Of a stretch of 64,000 nt of DNA, positions 45,601-51,462 are shown piece by piece (the stretch's first letter is position 1; each line of letters starts with the position of its first letter). The notes beneath the pieces are model-generated. The model was not told where the DNA came from. It did no database searches and saw only the letters and a list, made by a program, of their open reading frames with translations. The stretch lies in NCBI GenBank assembly GCA_022792835.1, contig JAAWBT010000071.1:33632-97631 (forward strand), given 5' to 3'. The DNA comes from Lachnospiraceae bacterium (GTDB lineage: Bacteria; Bacillota; Clostridia; Lachnospirales; Lachnospiraceae). Both the position numbers and the translations under genes were made by a program.

Positions 45601-45955
45601 GACCACAGGCAAACCCTTCCGGAATCTGATAGCATTCTGCCCCGTGGGTATGCTGCTCGTTTTCCTCCAGGGTACAGTTGAGCTCTGCAGGGTAACGGCA
45701 CTCCTCCCCATGGGTATGGCCCGCGCTTTCCTCCAGACCGCAGGCAATGGCGTCCATATAGCAGGATTCATTGTGTTTATGTTCTTCTATCCCGCAAACC
45801 GCCCCGCCGGTCATGGCTACACCGTACTGGGACAGAATCCCAGCCACGCTCCCGACCACCATAACCGCCAAAAGCAGCAGCGCAATGCCAGCCCTCAGAT
45901 TCTTCTTCCGTTTCGTATTCAGCTCATCTAAATACTCTCTCAACAGTTTCTGCAT
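39608..45955 (-). CDS. Giant tip-like adhesin with ricin-type lectin domain, LPSAG tail
   Basis: 2115 residues. Residues 1-340 align without a gap to the cluster 1 protein: helix 22-45, five Cys/His repeats (54-149) and a CHAP-like fold lacking its catalytic Cys and His (Asp223, Met293). Then follow acidic and helical linkers (340-480), long beta-rich adhesin and isopeptide regions, and an SdrD-B-like domain around EGLAWMDYNQDGLQDEP. A SpaA domain near the C-terminus is interrupted by a ricin-type beta-trefoil (about 1848-1993, with QLFEV, KKWYV and QKWVL repeats). The tail LPSAG (2078-2082), helix and basic end deviates from LPxTG. It lies 12 bp after signal peptidase I. Carbohydrate binding is inferred from the trefoil. 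Confidence 0.9.
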   Translation of the reverse strand: MQKLLREYLDELNTKRKKNLRAGIALLLLAVMVVGSVAGILSQYGVAMTGGAVCGIEEHKHNESCYMDAIACGLEESAGHTHGEECRYPAELNCTLEENEQHTHGAECYQIPEGFACGLEENAGHTHSEACHTKELTCGKEEHTHTDICYIDRNADLETEEVWVNQYAGIQWTGAWGADLVTAAQRQVGYQESISNYVVAENGIHKGYTRYGQFAGDPYTDWDAAFVNFCMHYAGLGASGYFPDTTDSALWQDEFGRRNPENTNYLAGALNYVPQAGDLVFFQKEDAETAVQMGIVSLYKEETGEIQVIEGNSQNAVQENVYAAGDPRITGYLKVTELETAHKIGTEPAALEDSENQPERVIFGTDDTLTADDEPEAIETLEENGEPEPAEKENETPLTEEERQQADAAAALIAALPDWEEISERFTALMDAEDEEGCAAYYEELYSQVQEAQNAYEALTESQKAQVANAEKLAQFEWMQAETLEENSDSVWGVMGEDEAYVNEVKVTGMTTGSAPFDAEEGLGNDTKADDKIVRTFDTVTYNFSVNMKSWDSSKSYSEARAKLEFVLPLTEKEAVFDQTAMAWMDQTEGYQPEVTTETRIIEGEEKTCQVLTCYKRLLPSAGNQSVIPGDFGENLTINVLAAKNGEEFAPMISVAMEGGAWENPCDKEEHKIDGQPVMEKKSVAPDKVRVTAAPRYNIQIEENYSYKDNFNFQGDEEWMNKYGNVAANTDIGTPVPGRIMKLGITLQLYNDNEAKGLKGIELPTGDITFDLKVSSKYKINQPNEGYTEKQEIDTSREYCPLLWSYGQNWWREYGELNTDGRVLYDPLAGSPLAPYSEHWKSPDDDTNSCWRSGTWEAKQDRDTGTIHIRVSGYEINIDQMPTMNGDKSSGNYGPNVGCFSSGAIWIVQPFNTITGEEHGEEPSYDVVNKYGEGAFATTVKDTNLKATTLSGVPVEQGKDGFEQMVTNDDEKTRTLELTLSGGVQNRVRYASATDPKNQGSGVEDTRDGRDYAALGSELYVMGGLSYDPKREPENQLYLGTNLTKFYGSAIELIENDWFLSLEGGGSLGGETDNDKARANMRIRYATKPDGKDWTDDEELKTTYEDELVFYESLSAIPKGHVCVGILFSFIGPGAPVNASDPYYLCYHKAKIREDSDLVGNAYMLASTSRVWSKKMYEQDNKSLEGLPDWTDPETDFSKFPAEHYTSANITGSTWYDRENYKPDGSGICGDHNSDWSHWGDTLLVIGYKTKVSKYLMQKDNNGGDKKTFNLDAGQRVADFKLEPGTYYDKPDQSDQFKNTDTVTIIDTLPKYMSYKPGSAYFGGTYEQASQNGGTQGNIVTDLSPEAKFPEPKLKEPEVTKNADGTQTLTWRLTDVKIGTPMAPIYYSVEIGSKGNPEEDVPTGTTNLENKVYISAPGDLRDPATTGEKHSESGIAVTRGSASSFGKYTKQKVADEDGEIDYVVYYNNNAETGTSLTLMDTMPMNGENKSHFTGTYRFAQWKLDVSKCNVNNIEIYYTFDEQYKNKTTKDVTREEIEMWTKASIGADGTIGIPTDADGATAAQPYPVAWAVVGTLEARQSVNIELKIQLEPGASDTDRKETNYFVNLLSSGDTTTTTETPTVRRILEGLAWMDYNQDGLQDEPETETRISGIRVELLKLKEGENPENESSYENVYYPGTDQSVAVETGQQISVRAENGSKAVDYETGRYKFTDLSAGTYAVRFTDGSGETKIAGLNATGTDCGEDDSRDSDAVAVRKAEDGTLVKTNILKIDMPKAEDMSVSVFESKFHDSGFYPDTQLKIQKTDMGGNNLQGAIFTIQDEKGDTLSFTYDEDRGYTPYDEEGENLRKGKYYIAFAKNPYYVVGINGTENGSLAILQNRTGAANQLFEVMEHEDGSYSFRTFSGSWLDLDSGRLEDGAKIHVWSGADPDTNKKWYVSKAEDGGSSIAPYGGIHWGNDNWRMDLNGNRPEESGKIHLWSKNNSDAQKWVLIPAGSTAETQTDLNADSNGSLIINNLKPGSYTITEIKSPEGYSLLKGAVGFTVNGDGSIAVTDSVGNMAAGSSEGEATLTIKNAELYELPSAGGSGIYWYSIGGTLLMLAAALILYKNKRREVLER

Positions 45956-45967
45956 CTTCTCACCTTC

Positions 45968-46549
45968 CTAACGCATAATTTCCATGCGGTCAAACGGCCA
46001 TGCCCTGCATATCGCTTTTCCGACAATCTGATTGTCACCGATACAGCCAATTCCTCTGGTGCGGCTGTCCACGGACAACTCCCGATTATCCCCAAGCACA
46101 AAATACATCCCCGGCGGCACCTTACAGGGGAACTCCACATCGCATTTCCCCAGGCTCCTTTCTGTCAGGTAAGGCTCGTCGAGCCTTCTGCCGTTCACAT
46201 ATACATTTCCATCTCCGTCAATCTCTATCTGATCTCCCCCGGCGCCTACGACACGCTTCAGGAGTATGCTGCCTCCATAATAAAATCCTACAATATCCCC
46301 GGTCTCCACCTTCTTGGTCCGGTACAGGAACACAACCTCTCCATGCTTTAACGTCGGTTCCATGCTGCTTCCATTGATCCGTATAATTACCAGGAGCCTG
46401 GTGGCAATCAGGGCTGTAACGGCCGCCGCCACAAGAAGTCCCACTGCAACACCCCGAAGACGTCTTCTGAAGTCATGCTTAGATTCCTCCCTGGCAAGCT
46501 CTTCTCTGAGGAGCTCAATGGACGGCATCTCCCGTTTCTTCTCATCCAT
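45968..46549 (-). CDS. lepB: Signal peptidase I, pilus-cluster dedicated
   Basis: 193 residues, S26 type with Ser62 (SSMEPT), Lys98 (LLKRVVG) and the FVLGDNRE box. ATG 46549 is preferred to the upstream ATG 46588. It overlaps the coiled-coil gene's stop as ATGGATGA, GGGTGATC lies just before it, and the protein then begins like its cluster 1 paralogue (ELLREELAREE). One N-terminal membrane helix. It is expected to mature the adhesin and pilin of this locus; that specificity is inference. Confidence 0.9.
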   Translation of the reverse strand: MDEKKREMPSIELLREELAREESKHDFRRRLRGVAVGLLVAAAVTALIATRLLVIIRINGSSMEPTLKHGEVVFLYRTKKVETGDIVGFYYGGSILLKRVVGAGGDQIEIDGDGNVYVNGRRLDEPYLTERSLGKCDVEFPCKVPPGMYFVLGDNRELSVDSRTRGIGCIGDNQIVGKAICRAWPFDRMEIMR

Positions 46550-47006
46550 CCAGATCACCCGCCCCGGATACCTCCCGGCCAATCTCATCGCTCTCGGTCA
46601 CAGGAATGGGAGCCCCGCTCTCCAACTGGTTTCTCCGCACCCCGTCTCTCAACTTCCTGACCTTCTCCAAATATTTCTCGGCAACTGATTCTGCTTCCGC
46701 AAACATCTCGTCGAGCCAAAAAGCCGCCTCCGCCATGGACGCCACGTTTTCTTTCCCAGCCTCCCCAGCCTCTTCAAACTTCTCCAGTTCCGCTTTCAGT
46801 TCGGCGATCTGCGCGTCTTTCTGGTTCAGCCGTTCATCCTTGACGTCCAGCTTCCTTTTCAGTCGCTCGTAGCTCTCCGACATCACGTCAAATTCTCTTT
46901 TTATTTCATTCACTTCCTCCTGCAGTCTCTCTGTCTCTTCGCACTGCACCAGAAGCATTTTTAGAAGTTCTCTGCGCTTTAACCTGCGCAATTCTTTCCC
47001 TGTCAT
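46542..47006 (-). CDS. Coiled-coil protein of pilus cluster 2
   Basis: 154 residues, mostly charged coiled coil (about 15-120), no signal peptide. MTGKELRRLKRRELLKMLLVQCEE is nearly the same as the start of the cluster 1 protein, and KKLDVKDERLNQKD-type sequence is shared. The C-terminal 30 residues differ. The 3' end overlaps lepB by 8 bp. Function unknown; conserved pairing with LepB in both clusters implies a joint role. Confidence 0.8.
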   Translation of the reverse strand: MTGKELRRLKRRELLKMLLVQCEETERLQEEVNEIKREFDVMSESYERLKRKLDVKDERLNQKDAQIAELKAELEKFEEAGEAGKENVASMAEAAFWLDEMFAEAESVAEKYLEKVRKLRDGVRRNQLESGAPIPVTESDEIGREVSGAGDLDG

Positions 47007-47033
47007 CCTATCCCTTCTCTATCCTTCTCCCCG

Positions 47034-47411
47034 TTATTCTCCGAGGATCTCGTCAATTAACCGGATCAGCTCCAGGGTACTTTGAAATACTGCCTCCCTG
47101 TTTTCATTTTGCCAGATCAGCTTTCCCTGCCAGGTACAGTGTTCTCGGAAAAGGATCTGAATACGGAACACAGCGATATTTTCCGTCTCGCTGCTTCCTG
47201 GGCTCACTAACGGCAATGGCCGGCAAGGACATTCTTCTAAATCAAGCAATCCGTCCAAAAGCAGAATCAACTGGGACAGACTCTGGAACTCTTCCTGCCT
47301 TTCCTGCCTGGGATGTTTAAGGCAGCCATCCATAATCCCATCCTGATAGGATCTCACAGTTACTACCGCTTCCCGACTCTGACAGGGGAGCATTTTTTCC
47401 AAAATCCCCAT
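47034..47411 (-). CDS. Small protein paralogous to 48723-49244, unknown function
   Basis: 125 residues from ATG 47411 (a GTG four codons upstream is possible). No signal peptide. The C-terminal half FRIQILFREHCTWQGKLIW...STLELIRLIDEIL closely parallels FVVRVMYRQNTSWQGEVTW...SALELVRLLDSAL in the first gene of the operon, so the two share a domain. It sits between the SARP regulator and the coiled-coil gene. I do not recognise the family; PilZ-like beta structure is conceivable but unproven. Confidence 0.65.
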   Translation of the reverse strand: MGILEKMLPCQSREAVVTVRSYQDGIMDGCLKHPRQERQEEFQSLSQLILLLDGLLDLEECPCRPLPLVSPGSSETENIAVFRIQILFREHCTWQGKLIWQNENREAVFQSTLELIRLIDEILGE

Positions 47412-47517
47412 ATGGCTGCACACCCCTTTCTTCTTAATACTATAAGCATGCTTTGTTATTTCCCTGTTATTTTAGGCCCGAATCTGATCACTATTTCCTG
47501 CCTTTTGGGCCTGTTCC

Positions 47518-48705
47518 TCATGATTCCTCTGTCTTTTCGCTCAGCTTCGTAACCTGCCAAATCAGTCTGGCTCTGGAATGACGGTAGGTCCTGCGAAACG
47601 TCCCCTCCAGCCTGGCCATCACAGCTCTGGCCGCTTCCTCGTCCGCTCCGGTCAACATCAGGATATAAGAACCGGCCTCCAGCCTGGCCACCGGATCCCC
47701 CTCCCTGAGTCCCTCCAGCAAAACCCGCTCCAGCCTTCTGGCATCCGCCGCGGAGGCAGTCCTGTCACTTAAACTGACAATGGCAAGGGCCGACGTCTGT
47801 CCGGAACGGGCCAGATGCCGTTTCTCCAGCGCCGCCACACTCTGGAAGGTCTCAAAGGTACATAAAAATGCTCTCTGCTCCGACTCCCCTTCGCACACCA
47901 GCCGAAAAATATCCTGGGCGCCCAGATCATTTTTTCTGAGCCCGGAAGCCAGGATATAAAGCTGCTCCATATGTCCGCTTGGAGCCATCTCCAGCTCCTT
48001 CAGAAGTTTTTCCCGAAAAGCTTCGTACTTTTCGGCCGCCCGTTCCGGCTGGCCCAGGGCAATCAGAGCCCGCATCTGGTAGGCCGTAAATTCCTCCATA
48101 GTAAAGTCAGCCCCACTTGCCTGTTCGCAGAGGCGGATCATATTTACCCACTCTTCTCTTTTCTCAAGTAACGGCAGGATTTTCTTGCAGGCGTCCAGAT
48201 ACAGCGCCTGGTAATACTGCCGCAGCACTCTCGCCCAATCACTGTCATTGGCCGCCAGAAAATCCCCACGATAAAGAGAAACTGCCTTCTCAAGCAATTT
48301 CCTGTATTCTTCCTCTGTCTTTTTTCCGGCTTTCAGACAGGCTATTTCAAATTCTTCTGTGTCCAACTCTATCCGGATTTCCGGGTTCCAGGCATATCCT
48401 CCCGGAAGAGTCAACAGCAGTTCCCCGTACCCAGGAAACATTTCCTTTAAAAGCTTTCGAACCTTAAACAACATCGTCCGGAGTGCATTTGCCGGATTGC
48501 TGCTGTTCTCCTCCGGCCAAAATTTTTCGATCAATTCCTCTGAGGAAATATTCCGCCCATGATTTATAATCAGATACTGCAGAAAGGACAATGCCTTCTT
48601 TCCCGCTCTCTCCGGCGCCACACCGTTTTTTATTTTTGTGTCTTCCTCACCCCGGCAGGAAAATGAGCCGAGTAGTTGAAACCTGATGGCTTTCTTTCCT
48701 TCCAT
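47518..48705 (-). CDS. SARP/BTAD-type transcriptional regulator
   Basis: 395 residues. The N-terminal OmpR-like winged helix (about 5-110: ERAGKKALSFLQYLIINHGRNISSEELIEKFWPEE) is followed by a bacterial transcriptional activator (BTAD) helical repeat domain (about 115-265: LLEKAVSLYRGDFLA, GQPERAAEKYEAFREKLLKELEMAPS). A C-terminal domain of unknown type (270-395) may be a sensor. SARP regulators activate promoters through direct repeats beside the -10. Being second in the 18-kb operon, it probably controls the pilus genes and perhaps cluster 1. Confidence 0.88.
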   Translation of the reverse strand: MEGKKAIRFQLLGSFSCRGEEDTKIKNGVAPERAGKKALSFLQYLIINHGRNISSEELIEKFWPEENSSNPANALRTMLFKVRKLLKEMFPGYGELLLTLPGGYAWNPEIRIELDTEEFEIACLKAGKKTEEEYRKLLEKAVSLYRGDFLAANDSDWARVLRQYYQALYLDACKKILPLLEKREEWVNMIRLCEQASGADFTMEEFTAYQMRALIALGQPERAAEKYEAFREKLLKELEMAPSGHMEQLYILASGLRKNDLGAQDIFRLVCEGESEQRAFLCTFETFQSVAALEKRHLARSGQTSALAIVSLSDRTASAADARRLERVLLEGLREGDPVARLEAGSYILMLTGADEEAARAVMARLEGTFRRTYRHSRARLIWQVTKLSEKTEES

Positions 48706-48722
48706 GGCCCTGCCAATCCCCC

Positions 48723-49244
48723 TCAGCCTGCGCTCTCTTTTTCTGCAAGAAACACTGCGGCAGAGCCGCTTCCCTCTGCTCCCAGCGCGCTGTCAAGCAG
48801 CCTGACCAGCTCCAACGCGCTGCGGAACCGTTCTTTTTTCTGTTTTTCTACCCACGTGACCTCTCCCTGCCAGCTTGTATTCTGCCGGTACATTACCCGG
48901 ACAACAAACGTGGCGCACTCTCCTCTTTCTTCAAGCGTCTTGTCTAATATTTCCATTTTCCGCCTCTTCTTCCATCCGCTCCCGGACAGCCCCCGCTGTC
49001 CCATCCTTCCGCCGACGGGGTCGTTTCGGAAACTCCGATACCTCGTCGAAGCCTGCGGAAACTCAAGCTCATCATAGAGTTGTTCCATTTTTGCAAAAGC
49101 CTCAAACAGCGAAAAAAAGGAAGAGGCTCCGCTCCTGTATTGATGATACAGCCTTCCCCGCTGTTCTTTTTCGTCACAGGAATCTATGCAGAGGTTCACG
49201 ATATTCTGTCTGTCAAAACCCACTCCGGCCCTCTCTTCCTCCAT
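48723..49244 (-). CDS. First gene of pilus operon 2, small protein of unknown function
   Basis: 173 residues from ATG 49244, chosen because AGGAGGAAAGAAGG lies directly before it; longer frames run into the recombination site. No signal peptide. The C-terminal module (CATFVVRVMYRQNTSWQGEV...ALELVRLLDSAL) is shared with the protein at 47034-47411. It begins only 49 bp downstream of the left inverted repeat of the putative invertible element and would be the first gene read if the element's promoter faced this way. Confidence 0.68.
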   Translation of the reverse strand: MEEERAGVGFDRQNIVNLCIDSCDEKEQRGRLYHQYRSGASSFFSLFEAFAKMEQLYDELEFPQASTRYRSFRNDPVGGRMGQRGLSGSGWKKRRKMEILDKTLEERGECATFVVRVMYRQNTSWQGEVTWVEKQKKERFRSALELVRLLDSALGAEGSGSAAVFLAEKESAG

Positions 49245-49285
49245 CCTTCTTTCCTCCTGAGCCCACGCCAAAGGCTCCTCCTTCC

Positions 49286-49316
49286 AAAAATACCGCAGAT
49301 AGTTATAATCTGCGAC
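49286..49316. repeat. Left inverted repeat / recombination site of invertible element
   Basis: 24 bp (49293-49316) are identical, in inverted orientation, to 50499-50522; with the adjoining AAAAAT and one mismatch the match is 31 bp. The core is an imperfect palindrome: arms CGCAGAT and ATCTGCG around the asymmetric 7-base spacer AGTTATA, the architecture of a tyrosine-recombinase crossover site. The same hairpin followed by ATTTTTGG (minus strand) also looks like a weak terminator. Confidence 0.8.
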
Positions 49317-49360
49317 ATTTCGGAAGACAGATTTTTGAGTAAAAAAGACGTTTTGGGGTT

Positions 49361-50317
49361 TTAAAGGCAAGATACAGTTTTTAGACGGCTCATATTCTCG
49401 CGCTTGGAATCCATACTGGGATGGACATACTGATTCATGGTAATGCCAATATTAGAGTGACCCAGAATTTCGCTTAATGTCTTTACGTCAAAGCCGGCTT
49501 CTACACACCGGGTCGCAAAGGTATGTCTGAGGGTATGGAAATGAAGCTTTTCAATCCCACATTCTTCCGCATAGCTTTTCAGACGGCGCTGGAGCGTTCT
49601 GGGGTCCATACACCGGGTCGTCCCTGTCAGAAGGAAGGTTTTCGGGTCTTCCATGCAGAAACGGGCGCACAAGACGGCCACATCAGGCATCATCGGGATT
49701 GTCCGAAAGGAGCTGCCGCTTTTTGGAGGCCCGATCACCAGGGCTGTCTTTTTTCCGGATTCCGCCTCCGCTGCTTTGAGCCGCTGCGCCGTGTGGCGGA
49801 CAGAAATGGTATTGTCCTGAAAGCAGATATCACACCGTCTCAAAGCGCATACCTCCCCGATACGCATTCCGGTACGGGCCGCCAGATAAACTCCAAGCTG
49901 GTAAATGTCCATTTCCCTGAGAAGAAAACGCATCAGCCGCTCTTCCTCCTCCCGGTCCAGAACCCGTATAGCCCGTCCCTGCTCTTTTGGATAGATCAAT
50001 TCTAGTTTTTTTAACCTCTGTCCGGACCGTTTCTGTGCATAAATAAACACTGAATGGAACAACGCCAGAATATTTCGGACGGTTTTCACAGAAAGACTTT
50101 TCTCGTGGAGAAGCATCTGGGTAAAGGAATCCACCATTTCTGGAGTGATGCCTGATGGACGCCTGGCCCCGAAAAAAGGCTTGATATGGTTTTTCAGCTC
50201 GAAGCTGTACTTGACCTGGCTCGACATCTTCAAGCAGCCCCTGTTTGCCTCCATCCACTGGTCACAGTAGTCTGCAAAAGTCTCTTTCCTCCGAAAAAAC
50301 ATGTTCCTGTTTCTCAT
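49361..50317 (-). CDS. Tyrosine recombinase inside the inverted repeats (putative invertase)
   Basis: 318 residues. N-terminal SAM-like core-binding domain (about 12-100) and catalytic domain with the full set Arg152, Lys199, His261, Arg264, His287 and Tyr297. Residues are placed as in XerC/D and integrases (ARTGMRIGEVCALR; HTLRHTFATR; LGHSNIGITMNQY). There is no N-terminal arm-binding extension of the large integrase type. CGGAGGACTTACT precedes the ATG. The gene lies wholly between two inverted 24-bp core-like sites, so it probably inverts its own segment. I see no convincing sigma-A promoter for it. Confidence 0.92.
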   Translation of the reverse strand: MRNRNMFFRRKETFADYCDQWMEANRGCLKMSSQVKYSFELKNHIKPFFGARRPSGITPEMVDSFTQMLLHEKSLSVKTVRNILALFHSVFIYAQKRSGQRLKKLELIYPKEQGRAIRVLDREEEERLMRFLLREMDIYQLGVYLAARTGMRIGEVCALRRCDICFQDNTISVRHTAQRLKAAEAESGKKTALVIGPPKSGSSFRTIPMMPDVAVLCARFCMEDPKTFLLTGTTRCMDPRTLQRRLKSYAEECGIEKLHFHTLRHTFATRCVEAGFDVKTLSEILGHSNIGITMNQYVHPSMDSKRENMSRLKTVSCL

Positions 50318-50437
50318 AGTAAGTCCTCCGTTTTTCCTGCTTTTTGATAATAAATGCTTCTGGACTATTTTTTCAGATATAAGTTTGCAAGTCTACCCAA
50401 AAAACTTGTGTGAGAGGGCTTTTTCCCCTCGAACATG

Positions 50438-50466
50438 TTGCAAAACCCATGGTAACTGAGTATAAT
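50438..50466 (+). promoter_or_regulatory. Outward promoter inside the invertible element
   Basis: TTGCAA (50438-50443), exact 17-bp spacer, perfect TATAAT (50461-50466), plus strand, 32 bp inside the right inverted repeat. Now it reads rightward into the repeat's hairpin. After inversion it would lie just inside the left repeat and read into 49244 and the pilus operon. Confidence 0.72.
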
Positions 50467-50498
50467 GATAAGCAAGACTTTAAAAGAGCGGTCTTCCC

Positions 50499-50529
50499 GT
50501 CGCAGATTATAACTATCTGCGGCATTTTT
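50499..50529. repeat. Right inverted repeat / recombination site of invertible element
   Basis: Exact reverse complement (24 bp) of the left repeat, 31 bp with one mismatch. Read on the plus strand, arms CGCAGAT and ATCTGCG are followed by GGCATTTTTT, so the site doubles as an intrinsic-terminator-like hairpin. Its spacer is TATAACT, opposite in direction to the left copy, so recombination between them would invert rather than delete. Confidence 0.8.
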
Positions 50530-50593
50530 TATATGTAGGGATGCAAAAAAAATTTGACTTCTTGAAAATGTGGAATATCAAACTGAGCCTTTC

Positions 50594-50622
50594 TTTACAG
50601 AACGGAAAAACTGCGATATAAT
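50594..50622 (+). promoter_or_regulatory. Promoter of the 50653 lipoprotein gene
   Basis: TTTACA (50594-50599), 17-bp spacer, perfect TATAAT (50617-50622), 31 bp before the start codon and outside the inverted repeats. The lipoprotein therefore does not need the invertible promoter. Confidence 0.75.
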
Positions 50623-50652
50623 CTACTGTAAAACAGGGATTAGGAGAAAGAA

Positions 50653-51297
50653 ATGAAAAGACTGTTTTCCTTATGTCTGGCGGCAATCATTCTGCTTACC
50701 GCCTGCGGCGCAAAAAAAGAAAAGTCACTCTACGCCCATGGCCTGGAGCTTATCTCATTGATGGGAGAAATGGTGCAGAGCGACGCTTATTCTGAAATGT
50801 TTTTTTCTGCACCTCAGGTAAAAGAGTCCGTAGAAAAGACTGCCCTGGCGGCAGCGGCAGGAGCCTATGAAAAGCCGGCCTGCGTGTATCAGATTTCTGT
50901 CGGAGAGGAGGGCCTGATGGGGACGCTCATAAGTGCCGCCGAAGCTGATATCAATTTTGACGGCATGTCTGAAGAGTTGAAAACCTACGTCAAGTCCCGT
51001 ATCTTAAGTTCTTTTTCCTCGATCTTAAATTCAAGCGCAGGCACGGAGGCCCTCGCCGCTTCCTCGATTTACATGTGCAGCAAAACCTTTGTCTGCAGCG
51101 AAGCCTCCGAAAATATTGCCTATCTGTATCTTTATGAAGGAGCCAGCCCAATACTTGTCACCTTCCTGACCGGAGAAGACCATGCCATTTACGCCTCCAG
51201 CTCCTATATCCTGAGCGAAGACATAACTGATGGGGAAAGCATCGCCTCCCTCTTTGGCATTTCCGGCTTCCAGGTGAAAGAGCTGGACATCCCCTGA
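50653..51297 (+). CDS. Lipoprotein of unknown function (DUF4358-like)
   Basis: 214 residues. Signal peptide with lipobox LTAC and lipidated Cys18. The mature part is a mixed alpha/beta domain with no motif I recognise beyond general similarity to DUF4358 lipoproteins of Clostridia (family name from memory). TTAGGAGAAAG precedes the ATG. It lies alone between the invertible element and the LacI gene. Confidence 0.8.
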   Translation: MKRLFSLCLAAIILLTACGAKKEKSLYAHGLELISLMGEMVQSDAYSEMFFSAPQVKESVEKTALAAAAGAYEKPACVYQISVGEEGLMGTLISAAEADINFDGMSEELKTYVKSRILSSFSSILNSSAGTEALAASSIYMCSKTFVCSEASENIAYLYLYEGASPILVTFLTGEDHAIYASSSYILSEDITDGESIASLFGISGFQVKELDIP

Positions 51298-51462
51298 CTT
51301 TCTGATTTTCTTTTATAAAAAACAAGGCATCTGGCAAGAAAGATGAAAACTTCAAGATGGAACTTTTGATAGCCGTGAAAACGTCCCGCAGCCTTTTATT
51401 TTTACGGAACGATATGGAGTCTCTGGAATAGGAATTTTCTGTGAACTATGCAGTAGGGAGTC

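Larger units (their letters stand above)
49286..50529. mobile_element. Putative self-encoded invertible switch (invertron)
   Basis: A segment of about 1.2 kb bounded by inverted repeats that match a tyrosine-recombinase core site. It contains one complete recombinase gene and about 180 bp with an outward-facing promoter. No other cargo, phage or conjugation genes are present, which argues against an integrated prophage or ICE remnant. It is placed directly before the 18-kb pilus operon, where no other promoter is visible. In the orientation given, the promoter points away from the pilus genes (predicted OFF). Confidence 0.7.

Noticed and set aside
45505..45800. CRISPR-like periodic repeats
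   Set aside because: The periodicity comes from coding repeats (Cys/His motifs) in the large surface protein, with variable DNA sequence and no spacers or cas genes.
49361..50317. Recombinase as a prophage or integrative-element integrase
   Set aside because: No phage, plasmid or transfer genes and no tRNA target on either side; the nearest repeats enclose only the gene itself.
49293..50522. Inverted repeats as two ordinary terminators of the recombinase region
   Set aside because: Kept only as a second function: independent terminators would not share 24 identical bases including the 7-base spacer in exact inverse orientation around a recombinase gene.
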